Positions 25,532-34,290 are shown, counted from the first letter of the stretch. The stretch is 64,000 nucleotides of DNA from Sphingobium sp. AS12 (GCF_019097845.1 NZ_JAHRGM010000046.1:1-64000), one strand, 5' to 3'. A program made the numbers and translations. The notes: generated by a model not told the origin, from the letters alone.

Positions 25532-26572
25532 TCAAGCAGCCGACACGCTCATCGGGCCGAGACGCAGAAGGCCCACGGCACCGGAGCAGTTGACATATTC
25601 CGCCTCGCTCCCCTGATCGAGGATCAGCACTTCATGCCAAAGCTGCAGGTCCAACTGATAGGCGCGCGCCCGGATCATCTCCTGCGCCTTGCGATAGATC
25701 GCTTCGTGCGTGGGATGGTGCCAGGCCCATTGCTCGAGATGATGGAGCGAGAGGAAATAGGCCGTCGTGAACGTCTGCTCGAGCGGCGCGCCGGTCGCGA
25801 CATCCAACTGCCGCATCGGCCGGCAAGACACACAGCCCATTTCAGCGGGGTGCCCAATCAGATATGCCATTCCTTCATCGAGGACAGGTTCGACCAGCGT
25901 CCGGTATGTCAGCAACTCATCGGGGCTGGACCGCGTCCAGTCCTGGCCCGATCGGATCATGGCCATGTTGTCTGCGAAGCGCCGGCGGACACGGCCCCCC
26001 AAGCTGTTGTTTTCAGTCGCGGTCGGCTCTTCCCAGGCTCGGGTCGGCGCGAAATCGTCACTCGCCGAGTCAGGGATCCGGTCCCGCGCGGCGCCCCAAT
26101 AGCCGATCTCGGGGATTGGACCCCGCAGCGCCGGCGCGGCCCGGGTCACGCCCTTTTGAGTCGCCGCAGGGTGGATCGTGGACGTGTTGGATTCGAGGCG
26201 CCGGACGGGCTGCACATGCACTTCGCGCCAGAAGCCGGAAGGACCCGTTTGGCGATCGGCATGGTCCCACCAGGCACCAAAGCCACTCGTTCCCCACCAA
26301 CTTCGATAGCTGTTCGCCGAAAGCCAATAGGTCAGATAGACGTCATTGTGCCGTCCATCATGGTCTACGAAGGCTGCACGCTCCACAGTGGCCGGCGCCG
26401 CCTCATGCGCCAGCGCGGCATTCATTGCACGGGAAAGAACCCCGATGCTGGCGCCTGATGGAAGCTGTTCGGCGAAATAGGCGACAACGATATTCTCGGT
26501 TGCGTCGGCAAAATCGGGTATCCACACCGGATAGGGCGGGGTCCAGTTCTCCGGCATCCGCTTTTCGGGCAT
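25532..26572 (-). CDS. Heme-dependent aldoxime dehydratase (phenylacetaldoxime dehydratase family)
   Basis: This encodes 346 residues. Family hallmarks are present in order: an N-terminal PENWTPPYPVW segment, a LTYWLSANSYRSWW middle region, GYWGAARDRIPDS near residue 170, and the histidine-rich SLHHLEQWAWHHPTHEAIY block followed by LQLWHEVLIL. These blocks hold the heme ligand and the distal catalytic histidine of OxdA/OxdB-type enzymes; I do not assign which is which. The reaction is dehydration of an aldoxime to a nitrile. It lies 15 bases behind the nitrilase gene, so nitrile would be passed on to the acid. Start: the ATG at 26572 lacks a strong ribosome site, and 26557 is an alternative. 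Confidence 0.85.
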   Translation of the reverse strand: MPEKRMPENWTPPYPVWIPDFADATENIVVAYFAEQLPSGASIGVLSRAMNAALAHEAAPATVERAAFVDHDGRHNDVYLTYWLSANSYRSWWGTSGFGAWWDHADRQTGPSGFWREVHVQPVRRLESNTSTIHPAATQKGVTRAAPALRGPIPEIGYWGAARDRIPDSASDDFAPTRAWEEPTATENNSLGGRVRRRFADNMAMIRSGQDWTRSSPDELLTYRTLVEPVLDEGMAYLIGHPAEMGCVSCRPMRQLDVATGAPLEQTFTTAYFLSLHHLEQWAWHHPTHEAIYRKAQEMIRARAYQLDLQLWHEVLILDQGSEAEYVNCSGAVGLLRLGPMSVSAA

Positions 26573-26587
26573 GTTTCTAAATCCGTC

Positions 26588-27640
26588 CTAGAGTCCGGCC
26601 ACGTTCGGTTCTGGCGGCACGATTGAGAGGAGCGCCGACGCCTCCGCGAGTTCCTTGGGTTTGGATTCGCCCGACGGAACGACGTCTCGGAAAACGACCG
26701 CGCGGCGAGGGCTGCGATTGAACACGAGTTGTAAAACATCGGCCCTTGCATAGTGGCCGGCCGGATCGTTCGCCATGCGGGCAGCGCCAATCAGCGAAAG
26801 GTCGCAGTCCGCGATAACGAGGCCCTCGGTGTCGGGGTCAAGCGGGCCGCCGATCGTCTTGCCGTTGGGGTCGATAATCTCGGAATAGCCGCCCCCGACA
26901 CGCAACAGGCTCGCGCTGTGCTCGTCATCACACAGCATCTCTACGGTCTCCGCATCGGTGTGCGGACCCACATGGATCACGAAGGTCTGGGTTTCCAGAG
27001 CATAGGAGCGGGATGCCGCCAGATTGGCCTCGGCGCTGAACGAATGCATTATCCCGGTATAGAGCGAGAAGCCCGGCCAGGCCGAGACGTGGATCTGCTC
27101 GTTCAGATAATTCATCGCGAAACGGGTGAGCGGCTGAAGATGCTCCCAACAGTTGAGCGCGCCGACATTGCCGAACTCCGTCTTGACGACAATGATGTCG
27201 CTGCCATCGCCTTCGCCCCAAACGGCGCGCTCGTTATGCGTGGGCTTGAGCTTGCGGCGATGCCCGATGATCCGCCCTTCGGGATCGATGAAGAGTTGCG
27301 CCAGATAAAGACTGCCACGATCTTTCTCGGTGAGGCCGATCACCACATATATGCCATTGTCGCGCGCTGCCTTGCAAAGGCGATCGGTAGTCTGGCTCGG
27401 AACTTCGACCGCATTTTCATAGAGGCGCTGCGCGAACGGAAAGCCCTTGATCGGGGAGACCAGATATATCCACCAGGGATAGCCGGGAAGCCATGCCTCG
27501 CCGAACCCGATGAGATTGACGCCTTGCTTCGCGGCAAGCGCGATATGCTCGATGGCCTTATCTACGGTCGCCTCCCGATCGAGGAAAACAGGAGAAATCT
27601 GCGCGGCGGCAACGCGGATGCTTTTGGCGGGATCAGTCAT
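26588..27640 (-). CDS. Nitrilase (aromatic/arylaceto-nitrilase type)
   Basis: This encodes 350 residues from the ATG at 27640 with GGAG about ten bases upstream. The Glu-Lys-Cys triad is visible: E48 in IGFGEAWLPGYPWW, the lysine in HRRKLKPTHNERAVWG (130-132) and C164 in GALNCWEHLQP. Full length and these contexts fit a true nitrilase rather than a generic amidase of the superfamily. It hydrolyses nitriles to carboxylic acids plus ammonia. Gene order with aldoxime dehydratase gives an aldoxime-nitrile-acid pathway. A GTATACCGAATTC site lies 95 bases upstream, linking it to the regulon. Typical partners would be phenyl- or indole-acetonitrile; the actual substrate is unknown. Confidence 0.88.
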   Translation of the reverse strand: MTDPAKSIRVAAAQISPVFLDREATVDKAIEHIALAAKQGVNLIGFGEAWLPGYPWWIYLVSPIKGFPFAQRLYENAVEVPSQTTDRLCKAARDNGIYVVIGLTEKDRGSLYLAQLFIDPEGRIIGHRRKLKPTHNERAVWGEGDGSDIIVVKTEFGNVGALNCWEHLQPLTRFAMNYLNEQIHVSAWPGFSLYTGIMHSFSAEANLAASRSYALETQTFVIHVGPHTDAETVEMLCDDEHSASLLRVGGGYSEIIDPNGKTIGGPLDPDTEGLVIADCDLSLIGAARMANDPAGHYARADVLQLVFNRSPRRAVVFRDVVPSGESKPKELAEASALLSIVPPEPNVAGL

Positions 27641-27734
27641 CGGAACTCCAGTCGCCGTGCACACGGCATCGAGTCAGAGGCAATCTTGTCGAATCGGAAC
27701 ATGGCAACCTTACTCCCTGGAGTAAAGCCTGTAT

Positions 27735-27747
27735 GTATACCGAATTC
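27735..27747. promoter_or_regulatory. GTATACCGAATTC site upstream of the nitrilase operon
   Basis: This matches the regulon motif except for its last two bases (TC for AC). It lies 95 bases before the nitrilase start in the 226-base divergent region shared with the NmrA-like gene. Confidence 0.6.
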
Positions 27748-27835
27748 CGAGATTCGGCCGTACATATGCAACGCTCGGCGGTATCGATGCCCGGCGCATA
27801 GCGGTTTACAGTGGCCGCGCGATGCACTAGAGACA

Positions 27836-27848
27836 GTATACCGAATAC
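27836..27848. promoter_or_regulatory. GTATACCGAATAC site upstream of the lower-pathway operon
   Basis: An exact copy of the motif ends 18 bases before the NmrA-like start codon and just before its AAGGGG ribosome site, a position where a bound repressor would block transcription. Confidence 0.7.
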
Positions 27849-27866
27849 ATTAAGGGGAATGAGCGA

Positions 27867-28745
27867 ATGTCCTCAATGATCGTCACCGTGTTCGGTGGAA
27901 CTGGCCTCGCGGGAGGCGCGGTCTCGCGTCATCTTCTCGAAGCCGGCTGGATCGTGCGCGTTGCAACCCGAAACGCGGAGGGCGAGGCAGCGCGTTTGCT
28001 TGCAGCGCTCGGCGCAGAGCCTGTGACGGCCGATCTCGATGACCGGGCCTCGGTCAGAAAGGCGATTGCCGACGCGTCCGCAGTCTATCTGTCAGGACCG
28101 TCGCTGGGTAGTCGATGGGACATTGGTCAGGCGGTACAGGGCATCAATGTTTGCGACGCGGCTGCGGAAGTCGGAACGCCGCATCTGATCTACCAGTCTG
28201 CGGTGACCGCCGATGCCAAGGGCGTTCTGGCGATGGGATCCAAGCGAGCGATTGAGGAGCGGATCGCGGAACTGGAGGTCCCCACGACGATCATCCGCCC
28301 CGGATTGTTCATGGACATCTTTCTGGAGAGGTTTCGCATTCGCCCGAGCGAGAATTGCCACGAGGTCGCCTTGCCGCTTCCGCCGGAGGCGATGCTGGAC
28401 GTTGTCTCAGTCGACGATATCGGGCGGTCTGCTGTCGTCATCGCTGCCGGTCCCGCACGCCATGCGGGGCAGATATATGAGCTCGCCGGCGAGCATGTCA
28501 GCTTTGCCGGCATCGCGGAAGTCTTCTCGGAGGAACTTGGCCTTCCCGTGGCGGCAGCGAGCGTTCCGCTCGATCAATTCGGCGCTCAGTGGCCACAGGG
28601 CGTGGGATTGTTCCGGTTGATCGGCAGTTTGCGAGCATTGGCGTCGATGGAGTCCGGACGCGCTCTGTTGGGTCCGATGGAAAACTTCCGTTCATGGGTT
28701 TCCCGGCATCGCGAGTTGCTGCGCAAAGGTCTCGACAACAAGTGA
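27867..28745 (+). CDS. NmrA-like NAD(P)-binding protein (atypical SDR)
   Basis: This encodes 292 residues. The N-terminal MIVTVFGGTGLAGGAVSRHL has the GxxGxxG nucleotide loop, and SAVYLSGPS, YQSAVTADAK and IIRPGLFMDIF fit NmrA/TMR-like atypical SDRs, which bind NAD(P) and act as redox sensors, quinone or phenol-ether reductases. A classical Tyr-x3-Lys motif is not evident. It is the first gene of the lower-pathway unit, directly behind a regulon site, and is followed after 111 bases by the hydratase gene. Possible roles are reduction of a quinone or aldehyde by-product, or redox sensing. Confidence 0.7.
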   Translation: MSSMIVTVFGGTGLAGGAVSRHLLEAGWIVRVATRNAEGEAARLLAALGAEPVTADLDDRASVRKAIADASAVYLSGPSLGSRWDIGQAVQGINVCDAAAEVGTPHLIYQSAVTADAKGVLAMGSKRAIEERIAELEVPTTIIRPGLFMDIFLERFRIRPSENCHEVALPLPPEAMLDVVSVDDIGRSAVVIAAGPARHAGQIYELAGEHVSFAGIAEVFSEELGLPVAAASVPLDQFGAQWPQGVGLFRLIGSLRALASMESGRALLGPMENFRSWVSRHRELLRKGLDNK

Positions 28746-28856
28746 CGGCCTCGTGAGCTGATGGTTCCATCCCCCTTTCCGGTGACTGAAGTGCCATCTA
28801 TCAAATCACGGTCACTTCATATTGGCTTGCCGGGGAGGCGTTTGAAGGGAGAGGAA

Positions 28857-29645
28857 ATGACGGGCCAATATGAGGTAGCCGCAGCCGACCTGCGTCGTGC
28901 CTATAGTGATGGCGCGATTCCGTCGCTCCAACATGTTCTGGAACCGACAGACGCGGCCGGAGCATACGCCGTACAGGCGATCAACACCCGGTTCTGGCAG
29001 AACTCCGGCCGGCGCATCGTGGGGCGCAAGGTTGGGCTGACGGCCAAGGCAGTGCAGGCGCAGCTCGGTGTGGGCCAGCCCGACTTCGGCGTGCTCTTTG
29101 ATGACATGCGCATTGCCGATGGCGGAATCCTTTCCGCATCCCGGACGCTCCAGCCCAAGGCTGAAGCAGAAATCGCGATCGTCCTTGGTCGTGACCTGAA
29201 CGATCCCGACGCCACACCCGAGACGGTGGCCGCCGCCGCCGACCACGCGGTCTCCGCCATCGAGATCGTCGACAGCCGGATCGCCGACTGGAAGATCACT
29301 TTCGCCGATACGGTGGCCGACAACGGTTCTTCCGCGTTCTTCGTGCTCGGCGAGGAACGCCACAAGCTCGATGGCCTTGATTTCTATGCTTGCGGCATGG
29401 TGCTCGAACTCAACGGCGCGATTGCCTCGCTTGGCGCGGGCGCGGCGTGCCTGGGCCATCCGCTAAACGCCGCTGCCTGGCTTGCCCGCACGCTCGCCGC
29501 CGCCGGAGCGCCGCTCAGGGCCGGCGAAGTGGTACTGACCGGTGCGCTTGGCCCAATGGTGGCGCTGACACCGGGCGACCACGTGGAGGCGCGCATCGGC
29601 GGCCTCGGCCGTGCCAGTTTCAGCTATGAGTGCACTGCGGCATGA
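28857..29645 (+). CDS. mhpD: 2-keto-4-pentenoate (2-hydroxypenta-2,4-dienoate) hydratase
   Basis: This encodes 262 residues. The ATG at 28857 follows GGGAGAGG, so the upstream frame from 28761 is not used. Conserved family blocks are seen: [19 protein letters not shown] (residues about 52-70), [17 protein letters not shown] with the metal-binding glutamates, [13 protein letters not shown] and the glycine-rich [16 protein letters not shown]. The enzyme adds water to 2-hydroxypenta-2,4-dienoate, giving 4-hydroxy-2-oxovalerate. Its stop overlaps the start of the dehydrogenase gene. It connects to the two meta-cleavage hydrolases encoded in the neighbouring operon. Confidence 0.9.
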   Translation: MTGQYEVAAADLRRAYSDGAIPSLQHVLEPTDAAGAYAVQAINTRFWQNSGRRIVGRKVGLTAKAVQAQLGVGQPDFGVLFDDMRIADGGILSASRTLQPKAEAEIAIVLGRDLNDPDATPETVAAAADHAVSAIEIVDSRIADWKITFADTVADNGSSAFFVLGEERHKLDGLDFYACGMVLELNGAIASLGAGAACLGHPLNAAAWLARTLAAAGAPLRAGEVVLTGALGPMVALTPGDHVEARIGGLGRASFSYECTAA

Positions 29646-30583
29646 GCGGGAAAGTGAAGGCCGCGATCATCGGATCGGGCAACATCGGCACCGATCTGAT
29701 GATCAAGATCATGCGCCATTCGGACGTACTCGAAATGGGCGCTCTGGTGGGCATAGATCCTGAATCGGACGGCCTCAAGCGCGCCGAGCGGCTGGGTGTC
29801 GCCACCACGCACGAAGGAATTGAGGGCCTGCAGGCCTTGCCCATATGGAGCGAAATCGGGATCGTGTTCGACGCGACCTCGGCCGGAGCGCATGCGCACC
29901 ACAGCGCAGTAGTGACCGGTGCCGGCAAGGCCATGATCGATTTGACCCCGGCGGCCATCGGTCCATACGTGGTCCCGGTGGTCAACGGCGATGCGCATCT
30001 CGATGCGGCCAACGTCAATATGGTCACCTGCGGCGGACAGGCGACGATCCCGATCGTCGCCGCAGTCTCTTCGGTGGCGCAAGTGCACTATGCCGAGATC
30101 GTTGCCTCCATCGCCTCCAAATCGGCTGGTCCCGGCACCCGCGCCAACATCGACGAGTTCACCGACACCACCAGCCGGGGCATCGAAAAGGTTGGCGGCG
30201 CCGCGAAGGGGAAAGCGATCATCATTCTCAATCCGGCCGAGCCGCCGATGCTGATGCGAGATACCGTCTTCACCCTGTCATCGGGAGCGGACGAGACGGC
30301 GATCGAGGCCGCCGTCGAGGCAATGGTCGCCCGCGTCAACGCCTATGTTCCCGGCTATCGCCTGAAGCAGAAGCTGCAGTTCGAGCGCTTCGGCTCCAAC
30401 AATCCGGTGCGCATTCCCGGCGTGGGTACTTTCGAGGGGATCAAGACCAGCGTCTTCCTCGAAGTGGAAGGCGCGGCGCACTACTTGCCAGCCTATGCCG
30501 GTAATCTTGATATCATGACTTCGGCGGGTCTTGCCACGGCCGAGCGCATCGCCGCGCGCCGTCTGCAGAAGGAGACCGCATGA
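29642..30583 (+). CDS. mhpF: Acetaldehyde dehydrogenase (acetylating)
   Basis: This encodes 313 residues from the ATG at 29642, overlapping the hydratase stop (ATGA). The NAD loop GSGNIGTDL (11-19) and catalytic C130 in [11 protein letters not shown] are in the expected places, and the length is normal for MhpF/BphJ. It converts acetaldehyde, CoA and NAD to acetyl-CoA, working in a channelling complex with the aldolase encoded next, whose start overlaps its stop. No anomalies seen. Confidence 0.93.
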   Translation: MSGKVKAAIIGSGNIGTDLMIKIMRHSDVLEMGALVGIDPESDGLKRAERLGVATTHEGIEGLQALPIWSEIGIVFDATSAGAHAHHSAVVTGAGKAMIDLTPAAIGPYVVPVVNGDAHLDAANVNMVTCGGQATIPIVAAVSSVAQVHYAEIVASIASKSAGPGTRANIDEFTDTTSRGIEKVGGAAKGKAIIILNPAEPPMLMRDTVFTLSSGADETAIEAAVEAMVARVNAYVPGYRLKQKLQFERFGSNNPVRIPGVGTFEGIKTSVFLEVEGAAHYLPAYAGNLDIMTSAGLATAERIAARRLQKETA

Positions 30584-31629
30584 TGGGCTTCGATCCCACC
30601 GCGACCAAGCTCTATATCCAGGACGTGACGCTGCGTGACGGCATGCACGCAATTCGCCATCAGTATGGCGTCGAGCACGTCCGCCAGATCGCGAAAGCGC
30701 TCGACGACGCGAAAGTCGATGCGATCGAAGTGGCGCATGGCGACGGGCTCAACGGTTCCTCGTTCAACTATGGCTTCGGCGCGCATACCGACTGGGAATG
30801 GCTCGAGGCGGTGGCCGATGTGCTGGAACATAGCGTGCTCACCACCCTGCTGATCCCCGGCATCGGCACCATCGAGGAACTCAGGCATGCCTGCGCGCTG
30901 GGGGTACGTTCGGTCCGCGTGGCGACGCATTGCACCGAGGCGGACATATCGCGCCAGCATATCGCGGCCGCGCTCGATCTGGGCATGGATGTCTCGGGCT
31001 TTTTGATGATGAGCCACATGATCGAGCCCGACGCGCTCGCGCAGCAGGCGAAACTCATGGAAAGCTACGGCGCGCATTGTGTCTATGTCACCGACAGCGG
31101 CGGCGCGCTTGACATGGATGGCTACAGGGCGCGGTGCGAAGCCTATGATCGTGTGCTGAAACCGGAAACCCAGCGCGGTATCCACGCGCATCACAATCTT
31201 TCGCTCGGCGTCGCGAATTCGATGGTCGGCGTGCAGGCAGGCGCGATCCGCATCGATGCCAGCCTCGCCGGGATGGGCGCGGGTGCAGGCAACGCTCCGC
31301 TCGAAGTGTTCATCGCCGCCGCTGACCGCAAGGGCTGGAAACACGGCTGCGACCTCTACAAGCTGATGGACGCGGCGGAGGAACTGGTCCGCCCGCTGCA
31401 GGATCGCCCGGTTCGAGTCGATCGCGAGACGCTGAGCCTGGGCTATGCGGGTATTTACTCCAGCTTCCTGCGCCACGCCGAGAAAGCCAGTGCGGATTAC
31501 GGTGTGGACACCCGTGAAATTCTCGTGGAACTCGGCCGCCGCCGCATGGTGGGTGGGCAAGAAGACATGATCGTCGATGTCGCGCTAGATATCCGGTCCG
31601 ATCTCCTCGCGCCAAACAGTCCGCACTAG
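30580..31629 (+). CDS. mhpE: 4-hydroxy-2-oxovalerate aldolase
   Basis: This encodes 349 residues; ATG overlaps the stop of mhpF. The DmpG/MhpE signature is plain: [17 protein letters not shown] with catalytic Arg-Asp and the histidine, a [13 protein letters not shown] loop, and [15 protein letters not shown] carrying the two metal-binding histidines. The C-terminal communication domain ([17 protein letters not shown]) is full length. It splits 4-hydroxy-2-oxovalerate into pyruvate and acetaldehyde, which passes to MhpF. This completes the lower meta-cleavage pathway of the regulon. Confidence 0.93.
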   Translation: MMGFDPTATKLYIQDVTLRDGMHAIRHQYGVEHVRQIAKALDDAKVDAIEVAHGDGLNGSSFNYGFGAHTDWEWLEAVADVLEHSVLTTLLIPGIGTIEELRHACALGVRSVRVATHCTEADISRQHIAAALDLGMDVSGFLMMSHMIEPDALAQQAKLMESYGAHCVYVTDSGGALDMDGYRARCEAYDRVLKPETQRGIHAHHNLSLGVANSMVGVQAGAIRIDASLAGMGAGAGNAPLEVFIAAADRKGWKHGCDLYKLMDAAEELVRPLQDRPVRVDRETLSLGYAGIYSSFLRHAEKASADYGVDTREILVELGRRRMVGGQEDMIVDVALDIRSDLLAPNSPH

Positions 31630-31682
31630 CGGGTTGGTCCGGCTTCGGTAGACCGGACGGAAATGCACTCAAAGTTTTCCGG

Positions 31683-31830
31683 CTATCCGAGCGGCAAGCC
31701 GACCATGTCAGCAAGCAGCTCGGCAAGCAGCGCGAGGCTTGCCTCCTGCGAGAAACCTATAAACCCATATCGGTGAACTCACCTTCGGCGGTAACGTCGG
31801 CGAGCCGCTCCACTTGCTGCGCCAGGCCGG
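31683..31830 (-). pseudogene. Remnant of an unrecognised gene, copy 1
   Basis: The minus strand reads SGLAQQVERLADVTAEGEF and TDMG, a TAG, then in another frame GFSQEASLALLAEL, LADMVGLPLG and a stop at 31683-31685. The same protein, better preserved, is at 48576-49039 (AAAEGELGDMGF, then LALLAKLVAEMVGLPPGY). The family is unknown to me. The relic ends abruptly at the boundary of the IS110-type element. The rest of 31630-31840 holds no gene I recognise. Confidence 0.5.
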
Positions 31831-31840
31831 ACACATGAAT
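31831..31840. repeat. Left copy of a 10-base repeat flanking the IS110-type element
   Basis: ACACATGAAT occurs here and again at 33263-33272, on either side of the transposase unit. It may mark the element's ends (target core or duplicated sequence). Confidence 0.4.
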
Positions 31841-32140
31841 GAACCTGACCCGGCTCAGATCAATGCGTCAATTCCCTCTTGCCCAACAGGGGCCGTTCTC
31901 TAATCGCGCTTCTCCCGTCAATCTGTATCTGGCAATGATGCCCGCCCCGGGGTCACGGTTCTCTTCGCGGTCGGCAATGCCGCCGCAACATCTGGTACGA
32001 AGCCGAGGTGCTGCAAGGTCCACAGCGGGCTCTCTTGAGGATCAAGAGGCCCAAGGCCCTCTTGCGCAGTCACCTTCATCCTCGCCCATCGGGCAAGCAT
32101 CCCATTCGCCAGAACGACGGAATGGAATCGCGCAAGTGGG
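31841..32140 (-). ncRNA. Candidate bridge-RNA region of the IS110-type element
   Basis: These 300 bases between the transposase stop and the element end hold no convincing gene on either strand. IS110-family elements encode a structured bridge RNA in a non-coding end; in the IS1111 subgroup it lies downstream of the transposase gene. The position and size fit, but I could not establish the RNA fold, its boundaries or its binding loops. Confidence 0.25.
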
Positions 32141-33175
32141 TCAGGCTGCCAGCCGATCCTCCGGCCAACGGTACGGCTCGCCCGAGCGCCAGATGCTGTG
32201 GAGGATAACCGACAATTTGCGGGCTAGCGCTATCCGTGCCTTGCCGTGGCCCGACCGCCTCGCGATCGCCTCGGCCCATTCTTTGAGCCCAGAAGCGCGC
32301 TTGATCCGCGCCAGGATCACGACAGCGGCTTCATACAGCAGCGTTCGAGTGAGAATGTCGCCGCACTTCGATATCCTGCCACTGCGGTCGACCTCCCCAG
32401 ACTGATACTGCCGCGGCGTAAGCCCGCAATGTGCGCCAACAGATCGAGATCGATGAAATCGAGCCGGATCCTCGACCGTGCTGACATAGGCGAGCACCGA
32501 CAATACGCCGATGCCAGGTACGCTCATCGGGAGCCTGCAGGCCGGATTAGCTTTGACCAGTACGCGCACTGCTTTGTCAAAGACAGCAATCTGCTCCCGT
32601 AGCTGCCGCCAAGCGACGAGCATGGGGTGAACGACCGGTGCGACATCCGGACGATTGGCAAGCAAGGCTTCAACCCACCTGTCGAATGGCAGACCACGCA
32701 TCGTGCCGGGCAGGAGACCAAATGTCTTCAGCACGCCTCGAATGTGGTTGGACAACCGTGTCGTCATGCCGACAAGTTGAGCACGGGCGCCCAGCAAAGC
32801 CCGCGCACGATGAGTGTCAAACGACTTCACGTGAACCGATCGATACCAGCCTGTACGCATGATCTGCGCCAATCCTTCGGCAACATTCTGGTCCGTTTTG
32901 TTGAGCTGCATCTTGAGCGCAGCGCGGGCATGTCGTGCATCGAGGCAAACAATATCGAAACCTCGATCGCGCAGCTCATGAACCAGCCAAGGCGTCATCG
33001 GCCCCGTCTCGATGCCGAGACGCGCATCAGGGCCAGCGCGACGGAGCACCGCCGCCTCGATCTGCTCCGGTGTCGAACCGCACTGATCTCGCCAAAGTCT
33101 CTGCCCCTGCGCATCGACCGCGCAGATCGCCGTCATCTTCTGCGACACATCCAAACCGACATAGTGGATCATCAT
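32141..33175 (-). CDS. IS110-family transposase (DEDD recombinase)
   Basis: This encodes 344 residues, apparently intact. The N-terminal RuvC-like domain starts HYVGLDVSQKMTAICAVD with the first aspartate, continues with LGIETGPMTPWLVHELRDRG (catalytic glutamate) and CLDARHARAALKMQLNKTDQNVAEGLAQ with the further aspartates. The C-terminal transposase_20 domain has MSVPGIGVLSVLAYV and the serine-containing GLTPRQYQSGEVDRSGRISKCGD region. ATG codons at 33175 and 33172 are equivalent choices. A fragment of a different IS110-type element lies at 39092-39310. Confidence 0.9.
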   Translation of the reverse strand: MMIHYVGLDVSQKMTAICAVDAQGQRLWRDQCGSTPEQIEAAVLRRAGPDARLGIETGPMTPWLVHELRDRGFDIVCLDARHARAALKMQLNKTDQNVAEGLAQIMRTGWYRSVHVKSFDTHRARALLGARAQLVGMTTRLSNHIRGVLKTFGLLPGTMRGLPFDRWVEALLANRPDVAPVVHPMLVAWRQLREQIAVFDKAVRVLVKANPACRLPMSVPGIGVLSVLAYVSTVEDPARFHRSRSVGAHCGLTPRQYQSGEVDRSGRISKCGDILTRTLLYEAAVVILARIKRASGLKEWAEAIARRSGHGKARIALARKLSVILHSIWRSGEPYRWPEDRLAA

Positions 33176-33262
33176 AGCCTCCGATGGTCAAACCACCGGG
33201 CAACATCGCCCGGACCGCGACACTATCAGCGACTCATCGAGCGCCGCGATTATCGGATGTCC

Positions 33263-33272
33263 ACACATGAAT
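33263..33272. repeat. Right copy of the 10-base repeat flanking the IS110-type element
   Basis: ACACATGAAT, identical to 31831-31840. Bases 33273-33526, up to the stop of the winged-helix gene, hold no recognisable gene. Confidence 0.4.
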
Positions 33273-33526
33273 CTGACTCAAATCTCCTGCTGCTGCTTCC
33301 CGATTCTTGCGATAAAATCAGCATCGGGCTGCAAAGCCCTCGCTCATTCGTGGTCTCCGGGGATCTCGCGAACACATCATGAAGCGAGGTCCGTGTCAGG
33401 GGGTTTCGGACGCGCTATCGGACCAGTCACAATTGGCCGTCTTGCGCCGCCGACCGCCGATGTCACATCTACCTATGCTGCTCTGGACACCTGGGCCACA
33501 AACCAGCTGCCGCGAATCGTGATGCT

Positions 33527-33829
33527 CTATTCCGCCATCGGCAGGTGCGCGACGAGCGCACGCAAAGCAGCAACATGCCGCGCGAGCGCACGCCTTCCCG
33601 CAGCGGTGAGCGACTCCCAGGTACGTTGCCGCCCGCCAGTTGCCGCCTTGCGCAGCCGCACATAACCGGCGTCGACCAGTGCAGAGAGGTGCTTCGACAA
33701 TACCGAATCGCTGACTTTCGTAAGCTCGCGCAGTTTCGCGAATTCCATCTCGCTCACCTTCGCGAGCAACGCTGCGATCTGCAGCCGGCTGGGCGGATGC
33801 AGCACCATGTCAATCCCGTCCACGCTCAC
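33527..33829 (-). CDS. Winged-helix transcriptional regulator (HTH_34/MarR-like), copy 2
   Basis: This encodes 100 residues from a GTG at 33829 that overlaps the stop of the upstream gene (GTGA); an ATG at 33871 would run into it. Only the winged-helix domain is present: LHPPSRLQIAALLAKVSEMEF, LRELTKVSDSVLSKHLSAL and the wing YVRLRKAATGGRQRTWESL. It differs from copy 1 (11722-12027) at scattered positions only, roughly four in five residues being shared. Same cassette, same order, same overlap. Confidence 0.8.
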   Translation of the reverse strand: MSVDGIDMVLHPPSRLQIAALLAKVSEMEFAKLRELTKVSDSVLSKHLSALVDAGYVRLRKAATGGRQRTWESLTAAGRRALARHVAALRALVAHLPMAE

Positions 33830-34290
33830 CGCGTTTCGTTCATCAGCTCGCGACGGTAGGCGCGGTTCCAAGCGTAGCTTGACTCCAGCGCGACAAGGAA
33901 GGCGACCATCGCTATCCCCAGCTTTACCGCTAGCGACAGCCCCGCGAGTCGTGCGTAGACCTCGAACGCGATACCGCCCAGCATCGCTGCGAGCAGCGCC
34001 ACCGACACAATCAGCGTCAGCCCTTTACGATAGCCGTTGATGAACATGCCGTGGCGCCGTCGGTCGTCGGCGGCGAGCCAGAAGGTCGCCGCCAATGCTC
34101 CGACCGGCAGCACGATTTGAAGCGGCGGGCCGAAATCTTGGCCGAGAACGAACATGGCCATGATCGCGCCGAACGCGGCATGGCGCCAGAGCGGAAAGGC
34201 AGTCGCCTTCCGCGCCAGTTCGCGACGGGCCTCCTCGATGCCGTCGAGCGCCGCGCGGGCGTCTTCCGGCTTCAGCGGTTCTGGGTCCAT
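33826..34290 (-). CDS. Four-helix-type membrane protein of the CPBP cassette, copy 2
   Basis: This encodes 154 residues, equal in length to copy 1. ATG at 34290 is preceded by GGAAAATGAG. The cytoplasmic start KPEDARAALDGIEEARREL, the loop ADDRRRHGMFINGYRKGLTL and the last helix LGIAMVAFLVALESSYAW are conserved; the first two membrane helices differ more. Conservation of the loop and last helix in two otherwise diverging copies suggests a functional contact, perhaps with the adjacent regulator or protease. The family is not recognised. Confidence 0.65.
   Translation of the reverse strand: MDPEPLKPEDARAALDGIEEARRELARKATAFPLWRHAAFGAIMAMFVLGQDFGPPLQIVLPVGALAATFWLAADDRRRHGMFINGYRKGLTLIVSVALLAAMLGGIAFEVYARLAGLSLAVKLGIAMVAFLVALESSYAWNRAYRRELMNETR

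Larger units (their letters stand above)
31841..33262 (-). mobile_element. IS110-family insertion sequence, about 1.4 kb
   Basis: The element is defined by a complete IS110-type transposase gene and the ACACATGAAT repeats on both sides; the resulting length of 1.42 kb is normal for the family. The non-coding ends are unequal: 87 bases before the transposase start and 300 bases after its stop. No terminal inverted repeats were found, as is usual for IS110. The exact boundaries are an inference from the repeats. Confidence 0.55.
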
